A stretch of 64,000 bases of DNA from Flavobacterium johnsoniae UW101 (GCF_000016645.1 NC_009441.1:124001-188000), one strand, 5' to 3'. Shown: positions 26,227 to 35,558, numbered from the stretch's first letter. Notes: generated by a model not told the origin, from the sequence alone. Numbers and translations are program-made.

Positions 26227-26595
26227 ATGGAATCTAAAGCATTACTACAGGAAAAAATAACTTTTAGAGAAGTGTACATATTTGACATGGAGATTTTACA
26301 AAACATTTTCAGTCAGAACAATTGTGTAAAAGCCGAAGGTAAAATGCTTTTTGGAATTCCTTTTCTACTCGCCGAAAAAGACAACAAGATCAATTCGTTT
26401 GCAAGTTTATTATTAAACTCAAACAATGAAATCGTTTATAAAATTTACGACGACGGAAGTCTAACAGATAAAGACAAAACACTATTTGAGGAATACATTT
26501 CAATTTTTATGAAGAAAAAAAGAAATGCCAATTTCAATAATGCACAACAGCTGAAACACAGCACTGATCACTTTGTACATTTTTTAAATTTTTAA
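26227..26595 (+). CDS. hypothetical protein, first gene of the MocR operon
   Basis: I do not recognise this 122-residue soluble protein. It has a mixed alpha/beta pattern (MLFGIPFLLAEKDNKINSFA, NNEIVYKIYDDGSLTDKDKT) and a basic C-terminal tail. Its start is uncertain. The ATG at 26227 lies only about 12 bp behind the -7 box (26208-26215); the in-frame ATG at 26287 would give a 102-residue protein with a normal leader. It ends 18 bp before the MocR regulator gene, so it belongs to that transcript, but nothing in it indicates an enzyme or transporter. Confidence 0.65.
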   Translation: MESKALLQEKITFREVYIFDMEILQNIFSQNNCVKAEGKMLFGIPFLLAEKDNKINSFASLLLNSNNEIVYKIYDDGSLTDKDKTLFEEYISIFMKKKRNANFNNAQQLKHSTDHFVHFLNF

Positions 26596-26613
26596 ACGCT
26601 CATAAAAAGCAAA

Positions 26614-28032
26614 ATGAAAAATCGCGAAACATTATATTTAAAAATTGCCAAAATAATTGAAGATCAAATTCACAATGAAACTCTCGTTCTTGGCAGCAAA
26701 CTGCCTTCTGTACGAAGTGCGCAGAAATTATATAATGTTAGTTTAAACACAATAAAACAGGCATATTTAGAATTAGAAAGCCGTTCACTTATAGAATCAC
26801 GTCCCAAAACGGGTTATTATGTCAGCAAAAGTTCACAGCGTACCACCGCACTTCCAACAATTGCCAGCATAGACAATCATGAAACAGAAAATACACCTGA
26901 GGAGCTTATAGATAAAGTTTTCGGCACTATTAATAAATCAGATGTAACACAGTTTGCATTGGGATTACCCGGAAAGAATTTCCTTCCTGTTGCTAAACTT
27001 AACAAAGGCATTATCAATGCTGTCCGTAACAGAGGTGATGCCGGCACAGCTTATGAACCTGTTCAGGGATCTGAAGAGCTTCGACGCGCCATTGCAAAAT
27101 GGGCTCTTGTCATGGAAGGAAAAATTACAGAAGATGATCTTGTAATTACTTCCGGCGCCATGCATGCCATGTACAATGCGCTTATGGCTGTAACTTCTCC
27201 GGGAGACAGCGTTGCTGTAGAAAGTCCGGCTTATTTTGGAATACTGCAGGCAATTAAGGCTCTAGGTTTAAAAGCGGTTGAAATTCCAACCCATCCTTTA
27301 TATGGATTAGATCTCGATGCTTTAAAAAAAGTACTGCCTGAAATAAAAGCCTGCTGTTTTGTTACCAATTTCAACAACCCAATGGGCTTTCAAATGCCTG
27401 ACGAAAACAAACAGGAACTGGTAAAATTGATTACACAATACAACGTTCCATTAATTGAAGACGATATTTATGGTAATCTTTATTTTGGTTCAGAACGTCC
27501 TAAACCTTGCAAATTTTATGATGAAGCCGGTTTAGTTTTATGGATTGGATCTGTATCTAAAACTCTTGCACCCGGATATCGGGTTGGATGGATTGCACCG
27601 GGAAAATTTAAAGATAAAATCATTCGTCAAAAACTGGTTCAAACGGTTTGTAATTCTTCTTTATATTCTGATGTCATTGCAGATTTCTTAGAACATGGGC
27701 GTTATGATCATCATCTTAGGACATTTAGAAATAAGCTTTATGCTAATTATCTCCAGATTAACCGTGCTGTAGAAACCTATTTTCCGGATAACACTAAAAT
27801 AGCACAGCCAAAAGGCGGTTTTATGTTATGGCTGGAATTAGATGAAAGAATTTCTACAACAGAATTATACAACACTGCCCTGGCCCAAAAAATCGTTTTT
27901 GCACCGGGAAGAATTTTTTCGCAGTACAATCAATATAACAACTGCATGAGATTAACGTATGTTTTAGAATGGAATGACCGCGTAGACTCTGATTTAAAAA
28001 AGTTAGGCAGTATAATAAAAAACAGTATTTAA
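26614..28032 (+). CDS. MocR-type regulator (GntR HTH fused to aminotransferase I)
   Basis: A 472-residue PLP-dependent transcription factor. The N-terminal GntR winged helix spans about residues 1-75 (KLPSVRSAQKLYNVSLNTIK, then SRSLIESRPKTGYYVSKSSQ). A linker and a fold-type-I aminotransferase domain follow, with substrate and PLP features VEDDIYGNLYFGSERPKP-type (LIEDDIYGNLYFG), the PLP Lys in GSVSKTLAPGYRVGWIAPG, and the C-terminal Arg region NCMRLTYV. Such proteins sense an amine or vitamin B6 compound and bind direct repeats. It is the second gene of a three-gene unit with a GNAT enzyme 6 bp downstream. It could alternatively be a true aminotransferase with a regulatory head. Confidence 0.9.
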   Translation: MKNRETLYLKIAKIIEDQIHNETLVLGSKLPSVRSAQKLYNVSLNTIKQAYLELESRSLIESRPKTGYYVSKSSQRTTALPTIASIDNHETENTPEELIDKVFGTINKSDVTQFALGLPGKNFLPVAKLNKGIINAVRNRGDAGTAYEPVQGSEELRRAIAKWALVMEGKITEDDLVITSGAMHAMYNALMAVTSPGDSVAVESPAYFGILQAIKALGLKAVEIPTHPLYGLDLDALKKVLPEIKACCFVTNFNNPMGFQMPDENKQELVKLITQYNVPLIEDDIYGNLYFGSERPKPCKFYDEAGLVLWIGSVSKTLAPGYRVGWIAPGKFKDKIIRQKLVQTVCNSSLYSDVIADFLEHGRYDHHLRTFRNKLYANYLQINRAVETYFPDNTKIAQPKGGFMLWLELDERISTTELYNTALAQKIVFAPGRIFSQYNQYNNCMRLTYVLEWNDRVDSDLKKLGSIIKNSI

Positions 28033-28038
28033 TAAATT

Positions 28039-28521
28039 ATGAATAACAAAGACCAAGTTGAAATAGCAGCTTATAATTCAAAGTATCAAAAAAGTTTTAA
28101 GGATTTAAACATAGAATGGATCTCAAATTATTTTGAAGTCGAACCCAATGATATCAAAGCTCTGGATCATGCAGAAGAATATATTATAAACAAAGGCGGT
28201 GAAATTTTTTCGGCAGTTTTAAATGATGAAGTTTTAGGTGTCTGTGCTCTAATTAAAAGTGATGGAAAAAATTACGATTATGAATTAGCAAAAATGGCCG
28301 TAAGTCCAAAGACACAAGGAAAAGGCGTTGGATTATTATTGGCAGAATCGGCAATAAAATGGGCTTCAGAAAAAGGTGCTTCAAAAATTTATCTGGAAAG
28401 CAATACAAAACTAACCCCTGCCATTAAATTATATGAAAAACTAGGTTTTAAAAGAATTACGGGCATTTCTTCGGCTTATAACAGAGTCGATATTCAAATG
28501 TTGCTTACTTTAAATTCTTAA
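28039..28521 (+). CDS. GNAT family N-acetyltransferase
   Basis: A 160-residue acetyl-CoA-dependent acetyltransferase. Motif A is visible as KMAVSPKTQGKGVGLLLAES (acetyl-CoA pyrophosphate loop QGKGVG), then IYLESNTKLTPAIKLYEKLG and FKRI, the usual motif B region. The length is typical. It starts 6 bp after the MocR gene and ends in a terminator at 28556, so it is the last gene of that operon. Its substrate may be an amine related to the MocR effector; that is inference from the operon only. Confidence 0.9.
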   Translation: MNNKDQVEIAAYNSKYQKSFKDLNIEWISNYFEVEPNDIKALDHAEEYIINKGGEIFSAVLNDEVLGVCALIKSDGKNYDYELAKMAVSPKTQGKGVGLLLAESAIKWASEKGASKIYLESNTKLTPAIKLYEKLGFKRITGISSAYNRVDIQMLLTLNS

Positions 28522-28555
28522 ATAAAACTGAAATTTCTTTTTAAACCGCATTCTT

Positions 28556-28587
28556 AAAAACCTTAAATATCAATTTAAGGTTTTTTA
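28556..28587 (+). terminator. terminator of the MocR operon
   Basis: AACCTTAAA (28559-28567) pairs with TTTAAGGTT (28574-28582), followed by six T. Confidence 0.88.
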
Positions 28588-28723
28588 ATTTCAATAAGAT
28601 TGTAACTTTTTTTATTAACTGCGACAAACTTTAAAATTAAATTACGGTTCTTTGTAACTTATTACATTCAGGATTTTAGATAGTCGGTTTCTAAGTACAA
28701 TAATATTGAACTCCTTGAGTTTT

Positions 28724-28741
28724 GACTAGATAAAACTAGTC
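28724..28741 (+). promoter_or_regulatory. 6-bp-arm dyad before the ECF sigma gene
   Basis: GACTAG (28724-28729), a 6-nt spacer, CTAGTC (28736-28741), ending 14 bp before the sigma start. It may be part of the cluster promoter or an operator. Confidence 0.4.
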
Positions 28742-28755
28742 GCGATATTTTCGTT

Positions 28756-29277
28756 ATGGACAATAAAAAATTAATACTAAGTTTAAAAAAAGGTAATGAA
28801 GCAGCTTTTAAAGAGGTGTATTTCAATTACTACGATAAACTGGTAAATATTGCCAAACGATTTAATCTCACGGTTCTTACTCCTGAAGACTTTGTTCAGG
28901 AAAGTCTTTTAAGACTTTATAACAAAAGAGAACTTCTTAACGAAGATGTTTTACTTGACAAGCAGTTATTTACTATTTGCAAAAACATCATCATTAATCA
29001 TGTTAACAGAGAAAGCAAAATAATTCAGCTTGACCCGCATAAAGCTGATATTGCCGAAGAAGAAACTGACTTGGGAGTTTTTGAGGATAGAAAAGAAAAA
29101 TTATACAATTTCATCAATCAGCTTCCTGAGCAGCAGCAAAAAATATTTACTTTACACAAACTGGAAAACCTTAGCTATAAGGAGATTGCAGAGCTCACAG
29201 ACCTTTCTGAGAAGACTATTGCCAATCATATTTATCTCGCCAGTAAATTTATTCGAAAAAAAATCGAAAACCATTAG
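28756..29277 (+). CDS. ECF RNA polymerase sigma factor (FecI-like)
   Basis: A 173-residue extracytoplasmic-function sigma factor. Region 2 is visible as DKLVNIAKRFNLTVLTPEDF followed by VQESLLRLYNKR; region 4 as LPEQQQKIFTLHKLENLSYK with the helix-turn-helix EIAELTDLSEKTIANHIYLA. The length is normal. It heads a cluster of small protein (29325), FecR (29546), STN-type TonB receptor (30489) and DUF4249 lipoprotein (33112), the usual transport-coupled regulatory arrangement in Bacteroidota. A dyad lies just upstream. Confidence 0.93.
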   Translation: MDNKKLILSLKKGNEAAFKEVYFNYYDKLVNIAKRFNLTVLTPEDFVQESLLRLYNKRELLNEDVLLDKQLFTICKNIIINHVNRESKIIQLDPHKADIAEEETDLGVFEDRKEKLYNFINQLPEQQQKIFTLHKLENLSYKEIAELTDLSEKTIANHIYLASKFIRKKIENH

Positions 29278-29324
29278 GAACTTTTTTGATCTCGTTTGTT
29301 ATATATAAAAACGAGAACAAAAAA

Positions 29325-29534
29325 ATGCATATCGAAGCGTACAAAACCAATGTTAGAACAAAAAAAGATGCAAGTCTGCTTGTAGTTCTTTTACAATTTG
29401 TTATTTCAGATTGTATCATAAATTTTGATTTCAAAAATCGCGAAAGAATACTTAGAATCGAAACTAACAGAGAAATTAAGGATGTGGTTTATGGTGTTTT
29501 TAATAAACAAGGATTTTATTGTAAAAAACTTTAA
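29325..29534 (+). CDS. small conserved protein, HMA-like pattern, between sigma and FecR
   Basis: A 69-residue protein starting MHIEAYKTNVRTKKDASLLV and containing FDFKNRERILRIETNREIKD. The predicted beta-alpha-beta-beta-alpha-beta order resembles a heavy-metal-associated/ferredoxin-like fold but lacks a CxxC metal site. It aligns over its whole length with the protein at 62972 (shared K-T-x-V near the start, N-F-D in the middle, then I-L-R-I), so it is a real family. It lies 48 bp after the sigma gene and 11 bp before FecR, splitting a pair that is normally adjacent. Function unknown. Confidence 0.75.
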   Translation: MHIEAYKTNVRTKKDASLLVVLLQFVISDCIINFDFKNRERILRIETNREIKDVVYGVFNKQGFYCKKL

Positions 29535-29545
29535 CCCCCAAAGTC

Positions 29546-30388
29546 ATGGATAAAGAAAAATTAGACGAAGAGTTTGAAAAGTTATGGAATGAAACACCAG
29601 CTTCGCATTCAGATAAAATAAAAGAAGCTTCGTGGGGAAAATTCCATTCAAAAACTTTTACTCCAAAGAAAAAGAAATTTAAACCTTGGCGCTATTATGC
29701 TGCCGCGGCGGTTTTACTTTTTGTTCTTGTAGGAACAGGAATTTATTTTACCAATGATTCAGCAGCAGGAGCAATTGTACTTCCTGAAAATGTGATTGAA
29801 AATACTACTTTAAAAATAAAACATGTTGTGCTGCCAGACAGCTCAAAAGTAGAACTAAGTCCAAATTCTAAAATTTCATACGGAAACAACTTTGCATTAA
29901 ACAGAAAAATTGAAATTGTGGGTGAAGCTTATTTTCAGGTAAAAAAAGACAAACAGCATCCGTTTCAGGTTTTTTGCAACGAAACAACCACAACCGTTTT
30001 AGGAACTTGTTTTACTGTAAAAGGATTTCAAAAAAAGGAAGTAACTGTTGAATTGTTTGAAGGAAGTGTGCAGATGAATGTAAAAGGCCAGGATCAGAAT
30101 TGGGTTTTAAAACCGGGACAGAAATTTACTTACGGAAATCAAACCGCATCAGTAGCAGAATTCAGCCGATTTATAGATTTTGATAATGAAAAGCTAACTG
30201 TTGTAAGTACTTACATCGAAGAAAATTACGGATATAAAGTGACACTGCCTAAAGAATATAAAGACCAGAAAATCACGATTAGAATAAACAGAAAAGAAGA
30301 TTTAAAAATAATTGTACAATTAATATCAGAAATGTATAACCTAAACTTTGAAATAAATGAAGATCTAAAACAGATTACTTTTCAATAA
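29546..30388 (+). CDS. FecR family anti-sigma/sensor protein
   Basis: A 280-residue inner-membrane protein that transmits a receptor signal to its partner ECF sigma. The cytoplasmic N-terminus (residues 1-50) is followed by one membrane helix (YYAAAAVLLFVLVGTGIYFT, about 52-71), a periplasmic FecR domain (LPDSSKVELSPNSKISYGNN, VVGEAYFQV-type strand, TTVLGTCFTVKGFQ) and the C-terminal DUF4974-like end (KITIRINRKEDLKIIVQLIS), which contacts the receptor STN domain. It precedes the receptor gene by 100 bp. All features are normal for the family. Confidence 0.93.
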   Translation: MDKEKLDEEFEKLWNETPASHSDKIKEASWGKFHSKTFTPKKKKFKPWRYYAAAAVLLFVLVGTGIYFTNDSAAGAIVLPENVIENTTLKIKHVVLPDSSKVELSPNSKISYGNNFALNRKIEIVGEAYFQVKKDKQHPFQVFCNETTTTVLGTCFTVKGFQKKEVTVELFEGSVQMNVKGQDQNWVLKPGQKFTYGNQTASVAEFSRFIDFDNEKLTVVSTYIEENYGYKVTLPKEYKDQKITIRINRKEDLKIIVQLISEMYNLNFEINEDLKQITFQ

Positions 30389-30488
30389 GAAAAGAAAAAG
30401 GATGTAAGCCGCGAAACTACACATCCTCCTTTATAGTCAGGAATAACAGGAAGTTATTCCATTTAATAATTCAAAAATACAAAATTTC

Positions 30489-33107
30489 ATGAAGCATATA
30501 ATTTCAGCATGCTTTTTTTTATTCAGTTTATGTATGTCTGCTCAGACCGTTACAATAACTGTAGATCAAAATGTAACTTTAAAAGAATTTTTTAAGCAGA
30601 TAGAAAATCAAACCGATTTTAAATTTGCTTTTACAGATCAGATAGATACAAATCAAAAGTATTTTACAAAGAAAAGCACTTATAAGCAAGTCGAAATCGA
30701 GAAACTTATCTCTGAATTAAACAAAACTGCCTCTGTACAATTTTCTATTGTTGGCAATAATATTTTTGTGAAACAAAAGTCACAATCAGCTAAAACTGTC
30801 AAAAAAAAAAGTAAGCTGACAGGCCAGATTTTTGATGATACCAAACAGCCCGTTATTGGCGCCAATGTTTATATTAAAGAATTAGAAGTTGGCGCTGTAA
30901 CGGATGTAAACGGAAAATTCAGTATTGAAATCCCAAACGGAAACTATACAGTTGCAGTCAGCTATGTTGGATTTAAAAATCACGAAAAACGCATTACAAT
31001 TTCTGATGACACTAAAATCAATTTCAATATAGACTCTGATAGTCAGGAATTAGAACAGGTTATTGTAACTGGTAATAAAGCTGTTGATATTAAAACCACT
31101 CAAATGAGTGTAAACAGACTTTCGATGCAGGAAATAAAAAGAATTCCTGCAGCAATGGGCGAACCAGATCCTTTAAAATCGATACTTACTCTGCCGGGAG
31201 TTACCAATGCAGGAGAAGCTTCATCAGGTTTTAATGTTCGAGGCGGTGCTGCCGATCAGAATTTAATTCTTTTAGACGGCGCTCCGGTTTATAACGATTC
31301 GCACATGTTTGGTTTTTTCTCTGTTTTTAATGCTGATATCGTAAATGGTTTAGATTTATATAAAGGAGGAATTCCTTCTAAATTTGGAGGACGTGTTTCT
31401 TCTGTTTTAGATGTAACACAGCAAACGGGAGATTTTGAAAATTACAAAGTAAACGGGGGAATTGGCGTAATATCAAGTCGTCTTTTGGTTCAGGGACCTT
31501 TACAAAAAGACAAAGGGTCTTTTATTGTATCTGGACGTACTTCTTATGCACATTTATTTTTAAAACTGGCAGACAATAAAAACTCAGCTATGTTTTATGA
31601 TTTCAACGCTAAATTAAATTACCGTTTTAATGCTAATAATACATTGACTTTTTCTGGTTATTTAGGAAATGATATATTCGACATCAACGATCGTTTCTCA
31701 AGTAAATACGGAAATACAATGGGAATTTTAAGCTGGAAACACAAATTCTCTGATCGCTTAAATCATAATCTTTCTGTTTTTTACAGCGATTATAAATTCA
31801 ATTTGGGACTTTCAATGGAAAACTTTGAATGGGACAGCAACATTCAAAATTACGGTCTTAAATACGGATGGAATTATCAAAAATCAGAAAAATTCAAGAT
31901 CAATTACGGAATTGACGGATTGTATTATAATTTCAATCCAGGTACTGTACAGCCAACAAGTATTGATTCTCAGTTTAATTACAAGCAGCTTGATAAAAAA
32001 TATGCTTTAGAAACTTCTGCTTATCTGGATTTTGAAAATCAAATTACTGAAAAATTGAATTTCCGTTACGGGCTTCGTTACAGCATGTTTTATCGTTTAG
32101 GTTCTGAAGCAATCAGTACTTATGAAAATGGACAAAGTGTTGTATACAATCCGTTATACAAAATTTACGAAGAAGGAACTCCAACAGGAACAACATATTA
32201 CGGCAAAGGAAAAAAAATCAGCAGTTTTGATAATTTCGAACCAAGAGCAGCACTTTCGTATGCTTTTAACGACAACACTTCTGTAAAAGCAAGTTACAAC
32301 AGAATGGCGCAGTATATTCATATTTTATCAAATACTCAATCGCCGCTGCCAATGAGTATCTGGACTCCAAGCGGACCGTTTACCAAACCTCAGCTTTTAG
32401 ATCAGTATGCTGTAGGATATTTTAAAAACTTTAAAGACAACGATTATTCTTTTGAAGGTGAGCTGTTTTACAAAAAAGTTCAAAACCGTATTGACTATAT
32501 TGACGGAGCCGATATTTTGGCAAACAATAATATCGAACAAGTTATCTTAAATGGTAAAGCCAGATCGTATGGTATGGAATTGTTATTTAGAAAAAATACT
32601 GGAATTTTTACGGGTTGGATTTCGTACACTCTATCAAGAGCAGAACAAAAAACTCCGGGAAGAACTGCCGAAGAACCGGGAATTGCAAACGGAGACTGGT
32701 ATTTATCTGGATATGACAAAATGCACAATTTAAGCGTTGTAGGAAGTTATGAGTTTAGTCCAAAATGGTCTTTCAACGGAAATTTTACGCTGCAGTCAGG
32801 ACAGCCTGTAACGTATGCAAATGGGTATTATGAATTTGGGGGAATTCATGTGCCAAATTATTCTTTGAGAAACGAAAACAGGCTGCCTCTTTTCCATCAC
32901 CTCGATGTGGCTGCAACTTATACGCCAAGACCAGATAAAAAGAAAGGATGGCAAAGCTATTGGGTATTCAGCATTTACAATATTTACAACAGAAAAAATG
33001 CTGCTTCTATGAGTTTTACGACTAATGAAGACACTGGAGCAAATGAAACAAGAAGGTTATCAATCTTCGGAATTGTACCTGGAGTTTCTTATAATTTTAA
33101 ATTTTAA
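30489..33107 (+). CDS. TonB-dependent receptor with STN domain
   Basis: An 872-residue outer-membrane transducer-type receptor. A signal peptide ending LCMSAQ is followed by an STN domain (about residues 22-80: VTITVDQNVTLKEFFKQIEN) that signals to FecR, a CarboxypepD_reg-like domain (about 107-190: LTGQIFDDTKQPVIGANVYI), the TonB plug (about 210-320: VNRLSMQEIKRIPAAMGEPD, GFNVRGGAADQNLILLDGAP) and a 22-strand barrel to the end (SYNFKF). It is the transport output of the ECF/FecR cluster, with a DUF4249 lipoprotein 4 bp downstream. Substrate unknown. Confidence 0.95.
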   Translation: MKHIISACFFLFSLCMSAQTVTITVDQNVTLKEFFKQIENQTDFKFAFTDQIDTNQKYFTKKSTYKQVEIEKLISELNKTASVQFSIVGNNIFVKQKSQSAKTVKKKSKLTGQIFDDTKQPVIGANVYIKELEVGAVTDVNGKFSIEIPNGNYTVAVSYVGFKNHEKRITISDDTKINFNIDSDSQELEQVIVTGNKAVDIKTTQMSVNRLSMQEIKRIPAAMGEPDPLKSILTLPGVTNAGEASSGFNVRGGAADQNLILLDGAPVYNDSHMFGFFSVFNADIVNGLDLYKGGIPSKFGGRVSSVLDVTQQTGDFENYKVNGGIGVISSRLLVQGPLQKDKGSFIVSGRTSYAHLFLKLADNKNSAMFYDFNAKLNYRFNANNTLTFSGYLGNDIFDINDRFSSKYGNTMGILSWKHKFSDRLNHNLSVFYSDYKFNLGLSMENFEWDSNIQNYGLKYGWNYQKSEKFKINYGIDGLYYNFNPGTVQPTSIDSQFNYKQLDKKYALETSAYLDFENQITEKLNFRYGLRYSMFYRLGSEAISTYENGQSVVYNPLYKIYEEGTPTGTTYYGKGKKISSFDNFEPRAALSYAFNDNTSVKASYNRMAQYIHILSNTQSPLPMSIWTPSGPFTKPQLLDQYAVGYFKNFKDNDYSFEGELFYKKVQNRIDYIDGADILANNNIEQVILNGKARSYGMELLFRKNTGIFTGWISYTLSRAEQKTPGRTAEEPGIANGDWYLSGYDKMHNLSVVGSYEFSPKWSFNGNFTLQSGQPVTYANGYYEFGGIHVPNYSLRNENRLPLFHHLDVAATYTPRPDKKKGWQSYWVFSIYNIYNRKNAASMSFTTNEDTGANETRRLSIFGIVPGVSYNFKF

Positions 33108-33111
33108 TGCT

Positions 33112-33954
33112 ATGAATAAATTAAAAAAATATACTAAAATGAATAAAATACTGGCATTAATGAGTCTTCTGTTTGTTGTATTTTTTACTTCGTGTGAAGA
33201 TGTTGTAACTCTGGATTTAGAAACCGGAGAAACAAGATTAGTAGTCGACGCCGAAATTATCTGGAAAAAAGGAACCAGCGGCAACGAACAAACCATAAAA
33301 ATCAGTAAAACAGCTTCATACTACAGCGGTTCAACACCAAAAGTTTCTGGTGCGCAGGTAAGAGTTGAAAACACCAGCGGCGACGTTTTTACTTTTAATG
33401 AAACTGAGCCGGGCGTATATGTGTGCACTAATTTTGTACCCGTAATCGACATGGATTATAAGTTGTTTATTGAAGCTGAAGGAAAAAGTTTTACAGCAGT
33501 TGAAAAACTGACTTCTGTAACGTCAATAACCAAAGTTGAGCAGGCTGTAGTTCCAGATTTTGGAGGAAAAGACATTATTGAACTTACTTTTTATTATACA
33601 GATCCTGCAGATCAAGTCAATTTTTATTTAACAGATTATAAAAGCGATTTCTTAATATATCCGGAATACGAAATTACAAATGATGAGTTTTATAATGGAA
33701 ACGAAATAAGCACCCGTTATTCTCACGAAGATGATATTAAAACCGGAAGTGTTGTAAAAATTACGCACCGAGGCGTTTCTAAGAACTTTTTCAATTATAT
33801 GAAACTAATTTTAGAAGCTTCAAGCGCAAATCCGTTTCTTGTGCCTCCCGGAAATATTAGAGGAAACATTGTAAACACAACCGATGCCAGCAATTTTGCA
33901 TTAGGTTATTTTAGACTTTGCGAAGCAGATGCAGTTGATTATGTGGTAAAATAA
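33112..33954 (+). CDS. DUF4249 lipoprotein
   Basis: A 280-residue lipoprotein; the lipobox Cys is in FVVFFTSCEDVVTLDL. A beta-rich DUF4249 body follows (RLVVDAEIIWKKG, ISKTASYYSGSTPKVSGAQV, AEGKSFTAVEKLTSVTSI). DUF4249 proteins regularly accompany STN-type TonB receptors in Bacteroidota and are presumed surface or periplasmic partners, analogous in position to SusD. The start is taken at 33112, 4 bp after the receptor stop; ATG at 33139 also gives a good signal peptide. A strong bidirectional terminator follows at 33973. Confidence 0.9.
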   Translation: MNKLKKYTKMNKILALMSLLFVVFFTSCEDVVTLDLETGETRLVVDAEIIWKKGTSGNEQTIKISKTASYYSGSTPKVSGAQVRVENTSGDVFTFNETEPGVYVCTNFVPVIDMDYKLFIEAEGKSFTAVEKLTSVTSITKVEQAVVPDFGGKDIIELTFYYTDPADQVNFYLTDYKSDFLIYPEYEITNDEFYNGNEISTRYSHEDDIKTGSVVKITHRGVSKNFFNYMKLILEASSANPFLVPPGNIRGNIVNTTDASNFALGYFRLCEADAVDYVVK

Positions 33955-33972
33955 AAACCAATTTTCGACAAT

Positions 33973-34020
33973 AAAAGACAAATCCCTTAAATATCGCATT
34001 TAAGGGATTTGTCTTTTATA
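33973..34020. terminator. bidirectional terminator with 20-bp perfect stem
   Basis: 33973-33992 is the exact complement of 33998-34017; the loop is 5 nt and the stem ends with A and T runs. It serves convergent genes on both sides. Confidence 0.93.
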
Positions 34021-34041
34021 ACTGATTTGTCAAAGCTAAAA

Positions 34042-35472
34042 TTAGGCATCTGCACTTGTAATGTTATAAAAATAATTAGGCAGTACAAGTAAATCAAGTA
34101 TAGGGCTATATTCTTTTTTAATTTTCATAATTTCTTCATCTTCAATGCAAATCTGGCGAAACATGATCTTTTTTTGTGTATGATCAAATTTATCGCCGAA
34201 TTTCGAAAGCATTTTTTGGATCAGCGGTTCTTCATTAAATGGTTTGGTAATTCCGGCACGGACTGCTAACATTTTCCATGCTTCATTTCTAATTTCAACT
34301 GGCAGATCTGTATTAAAATCATCTGTAAGAATATAAGCCAATGTTCCCCAATGCCAGTGCTGGCTTTGCTCTTTCATTTTCTCCCAGACACTTTTTCTGA
34401 TTTCAGGATCTATACACTCTCCTATCACATCACGCAAATCATAAAAATTCCATTCTTCTTTTTCAATATTTTTCCAGGCAGTTTTTACAATTTCAATATC
34501 TATACAACATTTAGTAATCCCCAATAGGTCCTCTTTTTTGTGATCACCTTTTTCAAAAATCCCCCAAGCTTCCTTAACCACTTCTATAACAGTACAAAAA
34601 CTTATAACAAATCTCAAATCACTGCTTGTTGGGTTATTACGTTTAAGAATTTCCCACGTATTGTTTATGATTTCATGATTTGTACAAAGGCGTAAAATTT
34701 CGAGTAGATTTTCATTTACTATTGTTCTTTCTAATAGAACTTCTGATGCTTTGTTTACCATTTGAATATCTGAACACCCTAGTAAAATATTATGCAATTC
34801 ATTGTCTGATGGCTCTTTTTGTAATAATACTTTTGCAGCTTTATTTCTTATTCCCTCATTATTAAGACTAATAGGATTACGTATAACATTTTCCAAATCT
34901 TTATTTGTTAGATTTTGTTTTTCTAACATTTCCCAAGCATTATTTCCAATTTTAGGATCATTACACATCACAATAATGTCTTTTAGTTCGTCAATATCTG
35001 GATTTTTTGTAAGCAAAAACCTGGATATATCATTTCTAATTTCATAATTGCCGAACCATCTAAGTACATCTGCCAATTCTTCATTTCTTGGATTATTTTT
35101 TATCAAAACTTCAAAAGCTCTTTTTTTCACTTCAATAATTGGACATTTTTCTATAATTACTATCAAATTATAGTTTGTTAGATCTTTTTCTAACAGAATC
35201 TCAAAAGCATTATTTGTAATTTCAAAGTTCCAACTGTAATTGATAATGCAAACGAGTTCATTAGTTGAAGGATTCTGTCCAGATAAAATGGCAGCGACCT
35301 TACTCCTAATTCGAAGATCATCGCATTTTTCTAAAATAATCACCAATTCATTATTACTCAAACTATGTTTTACTAAAAACTCCCACGTTTCTATCTTATG
35401 TATGTCAGTATCATTAATCAGAATATCTTTTAGTTCTTCTTTAGTTTTATTATTTAATTTTTCTGTACTCAT
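34042..35472 (-). CDS. alpha-solenoid protein of 30-residue HEAT-like repeats
   Basis: I do not recognise a named family. The 476-residue cytoplasmic protein is almost entirely a tandem array. About twelve units of 30 residues follow the pattern t-x-x-[DE]-L-x-x-[IV]-[IL]-x-x-C-x-[DE]-x-[EK]-I-x-x-x-[AS]-W-x-x-[LM]-x-[KE]-x-x-[LP], for example TNKDLENVI (the 33-residue unit) and TSSDLRFVISFC. Two helices per unit with a fixed 30-residue period recall PBS-lyase/EZ-HEAT repeats. No catalytic domain or signal is seen; the C-terminal 60 residues are non-repetitive. The role is probably protein binding. I used the ATG at 35472. Confidence 0.8.
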   Translation of the reverse strand: MSTEKLNNKTKEELKDILINDTDIHKIETWEFLVKHSLSNNELVIILEKCDDLRIRSKVAAILSGQNPSTNELVCIINYSWNFEITNNAFEILLEKDLTNYNLIVIIEKCPIIEVKKRAFEVLIKNNPRNEELADVLRWFGNYEIRNDISRFLLTKNPDIDELKDIIVMCNDPKIGNNAWEMLEKQNLTNKDLENVIRNPISLNNEGIRNKAAKVLLQKEPSDNELHNILLGCSDIQMVNKASEVLLERTIVNENLLEILRLCTNHEIINNTWEILKRNNPTSSDLRFVISFCTVIEVVKEAWGIFEKGDHKKEDLLGITKCCIDIEIVKTAWKNIEKEEWNFYDLRDVIGECIDPEIRKSVWEKMKEQSQHWHWGTLAYILTDDFNTDLPVEIRNEAWKMLAVRAGITKPFNEEPLIQKMLSKFGDKFDHTQKKIMFRQICIEDEEIMKIKKEYSPILDLLVLPNYFYNITSADA

Positions 35473-35558
35473 AATCCTCATTTTAGGAAATGCAAAAATA
35501 CAAGAATAAACAAAAAAAATAAGTTTTTTCTTATTTTAAATATAAAATCATGAACCTC

